64,000 nt of DNA from Streptomyces uncialis. Lineage in GTDB: Bacteria > Actinomycetota > Actinomycetes > Streptomycetales > Streptomycetaceae. The notes beneath the pieces are model-generated. The model was not told the DNA's origin. It did no database searches and worked only from the letters and a program-made list of their open reading frames with translations. A program made the position numbers and the translations under genes. Every line of letters begins with the position of its first letter. Position 1 is the stretch's first letter. This document shows, one piece after another, positions 54,431 to 63,661 of the stretch. The DNA is taken from NCBI RefSeq assembly GCF_036250755.1, contig NZ_CP109583.1:2480001-2544000 (forward strand), written 5' to 3'.

Positions 54431-57318
54431 TCAGTACGCGGGGAGCGTGCGCGGTCCCAGGTCGTCACGGGCGGGCGGATGCGCGAGCCGGACGGAGGCG
54501 CTGAGGACGGAGAGCCCGTGCTGGGCGACGACGACGGGTTCCAGGGTGATGCCGACCACCTCCGGGTGCTCGTCGACCAGCAGGGACACCCGTAGGAGGA
54601 GTTCCTCCAGGGCGTCCGTGTCGGCGGGCGCCGAACCGCGCCAGCCGAAGAGGACGGGCGCGGTACGGATGGCGCGCACCACCGACCGGGCGTCGCGGTC
54701 GGTGACCGGTATCAGCCGGTGCGCGGTGTCCCCGAGCAGTTCCGAGGCGGCCCCGGCGAGACCGAAGGAGAGCACCGCGCCGGCGACCGGGTCGATCACC
54801 GCCCGGACGACGGTGTCGACGCCGCGCGGCGCCATGGCCTGGACGACGGGCCGCAGCTCCGTCGGCCTGCCGAAGCTGTCGGAGAGTTCGGTGTAGGAGC
54901 GGCGCAGCTGGTCCTCGTCGGCGAGGTCGAGCCGGACCCCGCCGAGGTCGGCCCGGTGGCGCAGATGCGGGGCGGTGGCCTTGAGCGCGACGGGGTAGCC
55001 GAGGAGCTGGGCCGCCGCCACGGCCTCGTCCGGGGTGGGCGCGGGGAGCGTGGTGTGGACGCCGATGCCGTAGCGGGCGAGCAGTTCCCGGGCGGCTTCG
55101 TCGGGGAGGGTGAACCCGCTCGGGTCGTCGTCCGCGGCACCGAGCAGTGTCCCGATCAGTTCGGCCGCCCCGCCGCTGTCGACACCGTCGAACTCGGGCA
55201 CCCGGCCGGGATCGGCGGCCTCCCGGCGCCACTGGGCGTACTTCACGGCTTCCCCGAGCGCGCGGACGGCCCGCTCGGTGGCCGGGTAGGCGGGGATACG
55301 GACCGCCGCGGCGAGGGTTTCGGCGGGGGCGGGTGCTGCGGCCGGTGTGGGGGCGTCGGCGGAGGCGGGGCGGGGCGCGGATGCCGCGGGTGCCGCGTGC
55401 GGGGCGGGGGTGCGGGGCCGGGCCTGGGCGTTGTCGGCACGCGGCCCCGTCCCGACGGCCTCCGAGAGGGCTTCCGCGAGTCCGCCGAGTTCCACATGGG
55501 CCACGGCGACCGGCTTCGCCGGATGGGCCGAGGCGGCGGCGCGCAGGGCGTCGGCGAGGTCCTCGTCGGTGCCCTGACCCTCACCGACCCGGGGGATCGC
55601 CGTGACGATCACGGCGTCGCAGGTGCGGTCGGCGAGGGCCCGGCCCAGCGCGTCCCGGAAGTCGTCGGGGGTGGCGGCGCGGTGCCGAGGTCCAGCGGCC
55701 CGAGCGGGCGCAGGCCCTCGGACAGGCAGGCGTCGTACGTGAGCAGGCCCAGCGACTCGGAGTTCCCGAGGATGGCGACCCGTGGCCCTTCGGGCAGCGG
55801 CTGACCGGCGAGCATGAGGCCCACGTCGACGAGTTCGGTGATGGTGTCGACCCGGATGACACCGGCCTGCCGCAGCAGGTCCGACACCGTGGCGTGCGGC
55901 AGCCGGGTCACGGGCACCGCGTGCCCGAGGGGTGCCACCCCGCTATGGCGGGCGCCCTGGACGACGACCAGGGGCTTGGTGGCGGCGGTGCGCCGGGCGA
56001 GCCGGGTGAACTTGCGCGGGTTGCCGATGGATTCGAGGTACATCAGGGCGACGTCGGTGTCGGGGTCGTCGTACCAGTACTGGAGCACGTCGTTGCCGGA
56101 CACGTCCGCGCGGTTGCCCGCCGAGACGAACGTGGACACGCCGTGCGCGCCGGTCACGGCGCCGCCCCGGCGGTGCAGCCGGGACAGCAGGGCGATACCG
56201 ATCGCGCCGGACTGGGCGAACATACCGATCCGGCCGGGCCTCGGCAGCTCCGGCGCGAGGGAGGCGTTGAGGCTGGTGGCCGGGGAGGTGTTGATGACGC
56301 CGAAGGCGTTGGGGCCGATGATCCGCATGCCGTACGAGCGTGCCTGGCGCACCAGGGCGCGCTGCCGCGCCCTGCCTTCCTCGCCCTGGTCGGCGTAACC
56401 GGCGGAGACCACGACGAGTCCTCGCACGCCGTGCGCCCCGCACTCGTCGACCACGGCGGGGACGTGTTCGGCGGGCACGGCCACGACGGCCAGGTCGACT
56501 CCGCCCGGGATGTCCGCGACGGACCGGTGGGCGGGTACGCCGTCGAGTTCCGCGAGGTCCTCGGGGAAGGCCCGGTTGACCGCGTGCAGGGGGCCGGTGA
56601 ATCCGGCGGCGACCAGATTGCCGAGGAGGGTGCGGCCGACGCCTCCGGGAGCCCGTCCGGCGCCCACGACGGCGACGGAACCGGGGCGCAGCAGCCGCTG
56701 CACGGAGTGGGCCTCGGCGCGCTGTTCCCGGGCCCGCTGCACGGCGACGGACGCCTCCGTCGGCTCCAGGTCGAACTCCAGCCGGACCACGCCGTCCTCG
56801 AAGCTGCGCTTCTGCTGGTAGCCCGCGTCCGTGAAGACCTTGATCATCTTGGTGTTGGCGGGGAGCACCTCGGCGGCGAAGCGCCTGATGTCGCGTTCCC
56901 GTGCGACGGCGGCGATGTGTTCGAGCAGCGCGGAGGCCACCCCGCGCCCCTGGTGGGCGTCCTGCACCAGGAACGCGACCTCGGCCTCGTCGGCGGGGGC
57001 GGTCGCGGGCCGTCCGACGGCGTCGATGCGGTCGTAGCGCACGGTGGCGATGAACTCGCCGCCGATGGTCGCGGCGAGGCCCACCCGGTCCACGAAGTCG
57101 TGGTGGGTGAAGCGGTGCACGTCCTTGTCGGACAGCCTCGGGTAGGGCGCGAAGAAGCGGTAGTACTTCGATTCGTCGGAGACATGTTCGTAGAAGCTGA
57201 CCAGCCGGTCGGCGTCATCCACGGTGATCGGTCTGATCCGGGCGGTGCCGCCGTCGCGCAGCACCACGTCGGCCTCCCAGTGCGCGGGGTACTCATGCCG
57301 GTCCGACGGGGTCTGCAT
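54431..57318 (-). pseudogene. GNAT acetyltransferase / ADP-forming acyl-CoA synthetase fusion, frameshifted
   Basis: Normally one polypeptide of about 950 aa. The 5' part (55609-57318) encodes the GNAT domain (about 20-170, VQDAHQGRGVASALLEH), the CoA-binding domain (SVAVVGAGRAPGGVGRTLLGN) and ligase domains (MFAQSGAIGIALLSRL). The 3' part (54431-55612) encodes the rest of the ligase and the ATP-grasp domain (PDEAARELLARYGIG, YPVALKATAPHLRHR). The frames join at about 55679: after PLDLGTA, a missing base in GCGCC, restored to GCGGCC, continues as AATPDDFRDALGRAL. Such proteins (Pat-type) acetylate lysines under cAMP or nutrient control or act as acyl-CoA synthetases. It may be a true frameshift mutation or a sequencing error. 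Confidence 0.85.
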
Positions 57319-57608
57319 GGGGCCAGCGTACGGGTCGCGCCCCGGTCGGGCGCGGGGCGGAGGCCGAGGGTTTCCGGCGGTCGGCGGAGCGGGCCGGGCG
57401 GGCCTCAGCGCGGGGCGCGAGGGGGTGCGGGGAAGGCTTGGGGGGCGGAGCGGAGGGGGTCCGGCGTGGATCTCCCGGCCGGGGGGCGACGCGGCCCGGG
57501 AGGGGCCCCGCAGGTGAGGCGGGCGCGGCCCGGGGGTGGCCCCTCAGGTGAAGCGGACACGGACACGCGGCCCGGTCGGCCCGGGGTCGGCGTACCCCGC
57601 TGTGGGAC
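57319..57608. other. G-rich non-coding region upstream of the ptsH operator
   Basis: The divergent region between the acyl-CoA synthetase and ptsH. The plus strand is strikingly G-rich, with four runs of 4-6 G between 57421 and 57458 that could form a G-quadruplex. A 32-base duplication follows. The ptsH promoter and DasR site lie at its right end. Confidence 0.6.
57491..57556 (+). repeat. Two tandem copies of a 32-base element
   Basis: 57491-57522 and 57525-57556 share about 28 of 32 bases, both running from GCGGCCCGGG to GGTGA(G/A)GCGG, at a period of 34. They lie 50-120 bases before the DasR site. Confidence 0.75.
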
Positions 57609-57624
57609 ACTGGTCTAGACAACC
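57609..57624. promoter_or_regulatory. DasR operator (dre site) before ptsH
   Basis: ACTGGTCTAGACAACC matches the dre consensus ACTGGTCTAGACCACT at 14 of 16 positions. It is centred about 50 bases before the ptsH start. DasR is a GntR-family repressor released by glucosamine-6-phosphate and controls PTS and chitin genes in Streptomyces, ptsH included (established knowledge). Confidence 0.88.
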
Positions 57625-57666
57625 ATGCACAGCGAATCGCAACCTTGAGCACCCGAAGGGCATCAC

Positions 57667-57948
57667 ATGGCTGAGCGCCGCGTCAACGTCGGCTGGGCCG
57701 AGGGTCTCCACGCCCGTCCCGCCTCCATCTTCGTCCGTGCGGCCTCCGCTGCCGGCGTCCCGGTGACGATCGCCAAGGGCGACGGCGACCCGGTGAACGC
57801 CGCCTCCATGCTCGCGGTGCTCGGCCTCGGCGCCCAGGGCGGCGAGGAGGTCGTCCTGACATCCGGCGCGGACGGCGCGGACGCGGCGCTGGACCGGCTC
57901 GCGAAGCTGGTCGCCGAGGGTCTGGACGAGCTCCCCGAGACCGTCTGA
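57667..57948 (+). CDS. ptsH: Phosphocarrier protein HPr
   Basis: A 93-aa PTS phosphocarrier, which takes phosphate from enzyme I and gives it to sugar-specific EIIA proteins. The phosphorylated His15 is in EGLHARPAS. The region corresponding to the regulatory Ser loop is NAASMLAVLGLGAQGG, with Ser at the usual position. The ATG at 57667 follows CACCCGAAGGGCATC. It is monocistronic with a DasR site upstream, so it is expected to be induced by N-acetylglucosamine. The length is slightly longer than enterobacterial HPr (85 aa), as usual for streptomycetes. Confidence 0.97.
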   Translation: MAERRVNVGWAEGLHARPASIFVRAASAAGVPVTIAKGDGDPVNAASMLAVLGLGAQGGEEVVLTSGADGADAALDRLAKLVAEGLDELPETV

Positions 57949-58213
57949 ACCGGGAGCGTGCGACCCCGGTCACGGTGAGCACAGGGCGATGTCCGCGACA
58001 GCGGGCATCGCCCTTTTCGTCGCCCTGCTGCCGCCCCAGCCCCGCCGGCACGCGTCCATAACCGCGCCACAAAAAATACCGACACCGATCGCACCATCAG
58101 GAATTCACCGGAAATGGGCACGGCGATTCCGCACCGTCGGACCGGATTCGCATTCTCACGGTCCATGTGAATACCGCTTCCGGAATTGCGCTTCCCTGTA
58201 TAAGGCCGCTTTG

Positions 58214-58918
58214 TTACCGAAGGCCGCCTGTTGTGTGTACGGGATGTTGCGGATGCGGCGACAGCCGGGAGCGGTTGCGGGGCTCCGGGCGGCCCGGGAC
58301 CCGCCGGTGGTACGCGGAGGCGGCGCGTTCGGTGTGCGCGGCCATCAGCGCGCGGGCCCGCTCGGCGTCACCACGGGCCACCGCGTCGACGATCGCGCCG
58401 TGCTCCGTCCAGGTCTCGGCGGGGTACGCGGCGGGCTCGACCACGTACATCCAGGCGATCTTGTGCCGCAGCTGGGTGAGCAGCGAGGTCAGGGGATGGC
58501 TGGCGGAGGCCTGGGCGAGGGTCTCGTGGAACCAGCCGTCCAGGGCCCGCAGATCGTCGCTGGTCCCGCTTCTGGCCCGGTCCTGGCCGAGCTTCACGAG
58601 TCCGCGCAGCACCTTCAGATGCGCGTCGGTCCGGCGCTGGGCCGCGCGGGCGGCCCCCAGCGGCTCCAGGAGCGCGCGGGCGTCCAGCAGGTCCGCGGCC
58701 TCCTGGACGGTCGGTTCGGCGACGCAGGCACCCGCGTGGCGCCGCGCCACCACGAACCCCTCCGCCTCCAGGGTGCGCAGCGCCTCGCGCACCGGGACGC
58801 GGGAGACACCGTAGCGGCGGGCGAGGACCTCCTCGGTGAGTCTGCTGCCGCGTTCCAGCGCGCCGCTGATGATGTCGTCCCGGATGGCCGTGCATACCGA
58901 GTGCGCGGGAATACGCAT
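58214..58918 (-). CDS. GntR-family regulator with FCD domain
   Basis: A 234-aa FadR-type regulator. The N-terminal winged helix (1-70) reads SVCTAIRDDIISGALERGSRL, RRYGVSRVPVREALRTLEAEG. The FCD ligand domain (about 80-215) shows the metal-binding residues of the family in DLRALDGWFHETLAQAS and TEHGAIVDAVARGD. The ATG at 58918 has GGAGG 7 bases ahead; a longer form to 59011 lacks one. The ligand is unknown. It converges on ptsH but is not DasR, which has a UTRA domain instead. Confidence 0.92.
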   Translation of the reverse strand: MRIPAHSVCTAIRDDIISGALERGSRLTEEVLARRYGVSRVPVREALRTLEAEGFVVARRHAGACVAEPTVQEAADLLDARALLEPLGAARAAQRRTDAHLKVLRGLVKLGQDRARSGTSDDLRALDGWFHETLAQASASHPLTSLLTQLRHKIAWMYVVEPAAYPAETWTEHGAIVDAVARGDAERARALMAAHTERAASAYHRRVPGRPEPRNRSRLSPHPQHPVHTTGGLR

Positions 58919-59059
58919 GACCGGACCTCCGCCTGAATCACCGCGAGTCGCGGTCGATCGCCGCTGATCCGGAGACTCTATTGCAGCGCGCGGCGATTTC
59001 CGACGGCGCACGGTATTCCGATGATGTTTTTGGACAACCGAAGCGGTACGGGACAGCGA

Positions 59060-59086
59060 AAAGCCCCGGCGTGGAGCCGGGGCTTT
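59060..59086 (-). terminator. Hairpin terminator after the M23 peptidase gene
   Basis: AAAGCCCCGGC (59060-59070) pairs with GCCGGGGCTTT (59076-59086) around GTGGA. On the minus strand it is about 120 bases beyond the peptidase stop and carries a terminal run of T residues, a classical intrinsic terminator. Confidence 0.85.
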
Positions 59087-59208
59087 CGGGGGGTGCGCGA
59101 CGGGAGGTCGTCCCTGTGCCCTCGTCCGTCACGTGCGCGCGCGTGGGGGGTGTGCGCCGGTCCTCGGGGCGGGTCCGCCGGACGCGCCCCGGGGGCCGGG
59201 CGGCGCGC

Positions 59209-59997
59209 TCAGAGGTTGACGCCGTGTCCGCGCAGATAGGCGAGCGGGTCGAGGTCGGAGCCGTAGTCGGCGGTGGCGCGGGCCTCGAAGTGGAGGTGCG
59301 ACCCGGTGACGTTGCCGGTGGCGCCGGAGATGCCTATCTGCTGACCCGTGGTGACGGCCTGGCCGGCCTGTACGGCGACGGAGAGCAGATGCGCGTACTG
59401 GGTGTACGTGCCGTCGTGCATCTTGATGACGACGTTGTTGCCGTACGCGCCACCCCAGCCCGCCTCCACGACGGTGCCGTAGCCGACGGACTGCACGACG
59501 GTGCCGGTCTCGGCGTGGAAGTCGATACCGGTGTGGGTGCCCGAGGACCAGACGGCGCCGCCCGCGCCGTAGGACGTGGACACATGGCTGCCGGCGATCG
59601 GACTGACGAAGGTGTTCAGTCGCTTGCGCTCGGCCTCGCGCGCGGCGCGCTCCCGTGCCTCGCGCTCCTTCTTGGCGTCGGCCTCCGCCTGGCGCTTCTG
59701 CTCGGCGGCGCGCTGCTTGGCCTCCGCCTCGGCGTGCTCCTTGGCGGCGCTCTCCTGGGCCGCGATCTGCTGGGCGGTGGCCTGGGCGTCGATCTCGCCC
59801 GCGACCGCGTCGCCGATGGAGATGGTCTTGGTGAGGCCCGTGTCCTCAAGCGAGGTGTCCTCCGCGGCGAGCGCGGGGGAGGCGAGGGTACCGATGACAC
59901 CGGTGGTGGTGAGGGTGGCGACGCCGGCGACGTTCGCGGTGGTCCGCGACATTCTGCTCGGACGGCGGTGCTTCCCGGTGGCGCGGGTGAACGCCAT
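59209..59997 (-). CDS. Secreted M23-family peptidoglycan endopeptidase
   Basis: A 262-aa cell-wall hydrolase. A Sec-type signal peptide (about 1-44, ending SPALAAE) is followed by a coiled-coil Ala/Glu/Lys/Arg stretch (about 70-125). The M23 LytM domain (130-262) has the zinc motifs HTGIDF (HxxxD) and HLHFE (HxH), all catalytic residues present. It cleaves peptide cross-links in peptidoglycan during growth or sporulation. It lies behind a ydaO c-di-AMP riboswitch, as other Streptomyces wall hydrolases do. The ATG at 59997 follows AAGGAAAGGA at some distance. Confidence 0.95.
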   Translation of the reverse strand: MAFTRATGKHRRPSRMSRTTANVAGVATLTTTGVIGTLASPALAAEDTSLEDTGLTKTISIGDAVAGEIDAQATAQQIAAQESAAKEHAEAEAKQRAAEQKRQAEADAKKEREARERAAREAERKRLNTFVSPIAGSHVSTSYGAGGAVWSSGTHTGIDFHAETGTVVQSVGYGTVVEAGWGGAYGNNVVIKMHDGTYTQYAHLLSVAVQAGQAVTTGQQIGISGATGNVTGSHLHFEARATADYGSDLDPLAYLRGHGVNL

Positions 59998-60023
59998 GGA
60001 GTGGGTGGTCCTTTCCTTCCTTC

Positions 60024-60166
60024 TCGCCTACCGGGTTAGCTGACGGGTTCGGAGCAGGAAGGTCTCCTACGGGCCCCCTCCGCGCGAGGCGACGGGCGTC
60101 CGATTCACCCCAGGGACGGTTGGGTCCCCGGCTCCCCTGGCTCGCGCCGTACGGGGACTCGGCGAT
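60024..60166 (-). promoter_or_regulatory. ydaO-yuaA c-di-AMP riboswitch
   Basis: On the minus strand the leader contains the conserved core GGGAGCCGGGG, then GGGTGAATCGGACG, and the 3' element CCGAACCCGTCAGCTAACC followed by CGGTAGGCGAG. The closing helix pairs TCGCC (60166-60162 region) with GGCGA (60028-60024). The 3' end is about 27 bases before the peptidase start. Riboswitches of this class bind c-di-AMP and usually turn expression off. Use upstream of wall hydrolase genes is established for Streptomyces. Confidence 0.93.
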
Positions 60167-60217
60167 GACTGCCCGCTGCCGCGGGTGCGGCGTACTGCAC
60201 GACGAACAGCCGGACCG

Positions 60218-60247
60218 ACGCTAAGGGGAGGATCTTTCGATCGACAA
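60218..60247 (-). promoter_or_regulatory. Possible promoter for the riboswitch transcript
   Basis: TTGTCG (60247-60242) and TAGCGT (60223-60218) on the minus strand are separated by 18 bases, close to the vegetative consensus TTGACN/TANNNT. Transcription would start near 60211, about 45 bases before the riboswitch core. Confidence 0.45.
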
Positions 60248-60507
60248 ACGAATCATCGATTTTGTAGCGCACGCCACACCCGGGACGGGGCAGCGCACCG
60301 GTTTCAGGACAAAGGAGTCGTTGCCGGACGCGCCGGACCGGGGCGCGGTGGCCGGTTCCTGACGGCGGATGAGGCGGCGCCAGGGCGCGCGGGAACGCGG
60401 CACCGCCCCCACACACGCCCGTGGGGGCGGCGGTCGGAGGTGGCGGACCTGGATCCCGGCGACGGCCCCCACGCGTGTCCGTGGGGCGGCTCACGGCGGG
60501 GTACGAC
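60248..60507. other. Non-coding region with two similar hairpins
   Basis: No gene. CCGCCCCCAC/GTGGGGGCGG (60403-60412 with 60421-60430) and CCCCACG/CGTGGGG (60467-60473 with 60480-60486) form two related hairpins, both of the type CCCCAC-loop-GTGGGG. They lie between the M16 terminator and the M23 promoter, and may be insulating terminators. Confidence 0.5.
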
Positions 60508-60546
60508 GGCCCCCGGCCGGTCGGACGGTCCGACCGGCCGGGGGCC
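60508..60546 (-). terminator. Perfect 18-bp hairpin, terminator of the M16 operon
   Basis: 60508-60525 pairs with 60529-60546 around a CGG loop. It lies 25 bases beyond the stop of the second M16 gene on the minus strand. Confidence 0.88.
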
Positions 60547-60570
60547 GGGGTGACACGGAAAGCGGGCGGA

Positions 60571-61965
60571 CTACTGGCCGCCGACCACGGTCACTTCACC
60601 GAGGCCGAGGGCCTTCACGGGCTCCTCGATCTGCGCCGCGTCCCCGACGAGGACGGTCACCAGACGGTCCACCGGGAAGGCGTTCACGACGGCCGCGGTG
60701 GCCTCCACGGTGCCGGTCGCGGCGAGCCGCTGGTAGAGCTGCGCCTGGAAGTCGTCCGGGAGCTCCTGCTCGACCTGGTCGGCGAGGGTGGCCGCGACGG
60801 CCGCGGCCGTCTCGTACTTGAGCGGGGCGACCCCGACGAGGTTCTGCACGGCGACATCCCGCTCGGGGTCCGTCAGGCCCTCCCGCGCGAGGGTGCGCAG
60901 GACCTTCCAGAGGTCGTCGAGCGCCGGGCCGGTGGAGCCCGTGTCGACGGAACCGGAGATGCCGAGCATCGCCGCGCCCGATCCGTCCGCCGTCGACCGC
61001 AGCACCTGCGCGAAGGCCCGCACCCCGTAGGTGTAGCCCTTCTCCTCACGCAGGACCCGGTCCAGCCGCGAGGTGAGGGTGCCGCCCAGGCAGTACGTGC
61101 CGAGGACCTGCGCGGGCCACACACGGTCGTGCCGGTCGGCGCCGACCCGGCCGATGAGGACCTGGGTCTGGACCGCTCCGGGACGGTCCACGATGAAGAC
61201 CCGCCCGGTGTCGTCGGCGGACACCGGGGGCACGGGCCGGGGCTCGGCCTGACCGCCCGTCCAGGCGCCGAGGGTGTCCGTGAGGACCTCGTCCACGTCG
61301 ACACCGGTGAAGTCCCCGACGATGACGGCCGTCGCGGTGGCGGGCCGCACATGCCGCTCGTAGAACGCGCGGACGGCCGCCGAGTCGATCGCCGAGACGG
61401 TCTCCTCGGTGCCCTGCCGCGGCCGGGACATCCGTACCTCGGCCGGGAAGAGCCGCTTGTACAGCTCCTTCGCCGCGCGGCGGGCCGGGTTGGCCGACTC
61501 GTGCGGGATCTCGTCCAGGCGGTTGCGGACCAGGCGCTCGACCTCGCTGTCCGCGAAGGCGGGCGCGCGCAGGGCGTCCGCGAGCAGCCCGAGGGCCTTC
61601 GGCAGCCGGGAGACGGGCACTTCGAGGGAGACCCGCACACAGGGATGGTCGGCGTGGGCGTCGAGGGTGGCGCCGCAGCGCTCCAGCTCCGCGGCGAACT
61701 CCTCCGCCGAGTGCTTGTCGGTGCCCTCGGAGAAGGCACGCGCCATGATGGTGGCGACACCGTCGAGTCCGGCCGGTTCGGCGTCCAGCGGGCTGTCGAG
61801 CAGGATCTCCACCGCGACGACCTGCTGACCGGGACGGTCGCAGCGCAGCACGGTCAGGCCGTTGCCGAGGGTCGCGCGGGTGGGCGCCGGGAAGGCCCAC
61901 GGCTTGGCCTCGCCGGCCTGCGGCTGAGGATGGAAGTCCATGGTCACGGTGGGCTGGGTGGTCAC
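60571..61965 (-). CDS. M16-family peptidase-like subunit, non-catalytic
   Basis: A 464-aa M16 (pitrilysin/MPP) family protein without the zinc motif. Where HxxEH should be, the sequence reads IMARAFSEGTDKHSAEEF, so it cannot bind zinc. The domains are otherwise normal, including RPGAVQTQVLIGRVG and YGVRAFAQV in the C-terminal half. This fits the non-catalytic partner of a heterodimer, like MPP-alpha. The GTG at 61965 overlaps the catalytic gene stop (GTGA), so they are made together. The substrate is unknown. There is no signal peptide, so it acts in the cytosol. Confidence 0.93.
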   Translation of the reverse strand: MTTQPTVTMDFHPQPQAGEAKPWAFPAPTRATLGNGLTVLRCDRPGQQVVAVEILLDSPLDAEPAGLDGVATIMARAFSEGTDKHSAEEFAAELERCGATLDAHADHPCVRVSLEVPVSRLPKALGLLADALRAPAFADSEVERLVRNRLDEIPHESANPARRAAKELYKRLFPAEVRMSRPRQGTEETVSAIDSAAVRAFYERHVRPATATAVIVGDFTGVDVDEVLTDTLGAWTGGQAEPRPVPPVSADDTGRVFIVDRPGAVQTQVLIGRVGADRHDRVWPAQVLGTYCLGGTLTSRLDRVLREEKGYTYGVRAFAQVLRSTADGSGAAMLGISGSVDTGSTGPALDDLWKVLRTLAREGLTDPERDVAVQNLVGVAPLKYETAAAVAATLADQVEQELPDDFQAQLYQRLAATGTVEATAAVVNAFPVDRLVTVLVGDAAQIEEPVKALGLGEVTVVGGQ

Positions 61966-63344
61966 TTGGCGGCCTCCTCGTCTGCGTGTCCGCCGGCCGC
62001 GGCGGCGGGTTCGGGGGTGTCGGCGGCCTCGTCCTGGTCGCCCTGGTCGGTGGGTTCGTACACGAGCACCGCGCGGTTGTCGGGGCGCAGCCGTGCCCCG
62101 GCGATCTCGCGGACCTCCTCGGCGGTGACGTCCAGCACGCGCTGGACGGCCGTCAGGGCGAGCTGCGGGTCGCCGAACAGCACCGCGTACCGGCACAGTT
62201 CGTCGGCGCGTCCCGCGACCGTCCCGAGCCGGTCCAGCCACTCGCGCTCCAGCTGTGCCTGGGCGCGCTCCATCTCCTCCGGGGTGGGCCCGTCCTGTGC
62301 GAAGCGGGCCAGCTCCTCGTCGACGGCGGACTCGATGTCCGGGACCTCGACACCCGCGGACGTCTTGACGTCCAGCCAGCCGAGCGAGGGGGCACCCGCG
62401 AGACGCAGCAGCCCGAATCCGGCGGCCACCGCGCTGCGGTCGCGGCGCACGAGGCGGTTGTACAGGCGTGAGGACTCGCCGCCGCCGAGGACGGTGAGCG
62501 CCAGGTCGGCGGCGTCGCACGCGCGCGTGCCGTCCTCCGGGAGCCGGTAGGCGGCCATCAGCGCGCGTGAGGGCACCTCCTCCTCGACGACCTCGCGCAG
62601 CTGCTCACCGATGGTGTCGGGCAGCGCGCCGTCCCGGGGGGCGGGCTTGCCGTCGTGACCCGGGATGGAGCCGAAGTACTTCTCGACCCAGGCCAGGGTC
62701 TCCTCCGGATTGATGTCCCCGACGACCGACAGCACCGCGTTGTTCGGCGCGTAGTAGGTGCGGAAGAAGGCGCGGGCGTCCTCCAGGGTCGCCGCGTCCA
62801 GGTCGGCCATCGAGCCGATGGGCGTGTGGTGGTACGGGTGGCCCTCCGGGTAGGAGAGGGCGGTGAGCTTCTCGAACGCGGTGCCGTAGGGCACGTTGTC
62901 GTAGCGCTGACGCCGTTCGTTCTTGACGACGTCACGCTGGTTGTCGAGGGACTCCAGGTCGAGCGCGGCGAGCAGTGAGCCCATCCGGTCGGCCTCCAGC
63001 CACAGCGCCAGCTCCAGCTGGTGCGCGGGCATGGTCTCGAAGTAGTTGGTCCGCTCGAAGCTGGTGGTGCCGTTGAGGGAGCCGCCGGCGCCCTGGACCA
63101 GTTCGAAGTGGCCGTTGCCGCCCACCTGCTTCGACCCCTGGAACATGAGGTGCTCGAAAAGGTGAGCCAGGCCGGTACGGCCCTTGACCTCGTGGCGTGA
63201 GCCGACGTCGTACCAGAGGCAGACAGCGGCGACCGGGGTCAGGTGGTCCTCGGAGAGCACCACCCGCAAGCCGTTGTCCAGGCGGTGCTCGGTCGCTGTC
63301 AGGCCGCCGGAGCCGGCCTGCGTGGCCGTGTGACCCATGGGCAT
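61962..63344 (-). CDS. M16-family zinc metallopeptidase, catalytic subunit
   Basis: A 460-aa insulinase-like peptidase. The inverted zinc motif HLFEHLMFQGS has His61, the catalytic Glu64 and His65, and the distal Glu lies in LDNQRDVVKNERRQ. The C-terminal domain has RALMAAYRLP. The tail is an Asp/Glu/Ala-rich stretch. The ATG at 63344 (MPMGHTATQ) has GAAGGGA five bases ahead; 63338 is an alternative. It pairs with the overlapping non-catalytic partner. It is divergent from the topoisomerase gene. Confidence 0.94.
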   Translation of the reverse strand: MPMGHTATQAGSGGLTATEHRLDNGLRVVLSEDHLTPVAAVCLWYDVGSRHEVKGRTGLAHLFEHLMFQGSKQVGGNGHFELVQGAGGSLNGTTSFERTNYFETMPAHQLELALWLEADRMGSLLAALDLESLDNQRDVVKNERRQRYDNVPYGTAFEKLTALSYPEGHPYHHTPIGSMADLDAATLEDARAFFRTYYAPNNAVLSVVGDINPEETLAWVEKYFGSIPGHDGKPAPRDGALPDTIGEQLREVVEEEVPSRALMAAYRLPEDGTRACDAADLALTVLGGGESSRLYNRLVRRDRSAVAAGFGLLRLAGAPSLGWLDVKTSAGVEVPDIESAVDEELARFAQDGPTPEEMERAQAQLEREWLDRLGTVAGRADELCRYAVLFGDPQLALTAVQRVLDVTAEEVREIAGARLRPDNRAVLVYEPTDQGDQDEAADTPEPAAAAGGHADEEAAK

Positions 63345-63661
63345 GTACGTCCCTTCGATCGCGGAAACAGAAGAAGTTCCTGCCGGTTCTGCCACTGTAT
63401 GCAAGCGTGCTGACACCTGGCGAAGTTCCCGGCCCGGCTACGCCGTGAGCGAGCGGCGCGGATCGTGCCGTCCCCGCCGCGCGCCGGCCGCGCGAGGCGG
63501 CGGAACACGTCGCCGGGGCCCGTCCGCGGGTCCGTCCGACGGCCGTCGCACACACCGTACGGACGGGTCGCGGTCCGCGTTGTCGGTGCGTCGGGCCACA
63601 ATGGTCCGCGTCCGTTCCCGTTCGATGCCCTGGCACACACTGTGAAGGAGCCGCAGCAGCG
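63345..63661. other. Divergent region between M16 operon and topoisomerase gene
   Basis: 317 bases, no gene. It must carry both promoters. No clear operator or promoter box stands out; the right end contains the AAGGAG ribosome-binding site for the topoisomerase gene. Confidence 0.45.

Noticed and set aside
58214..58918. DasR regulator gene next to ptsH
   Set aside because: The effector domain is FCD (FadR type), not the UTRA domain of DasR.
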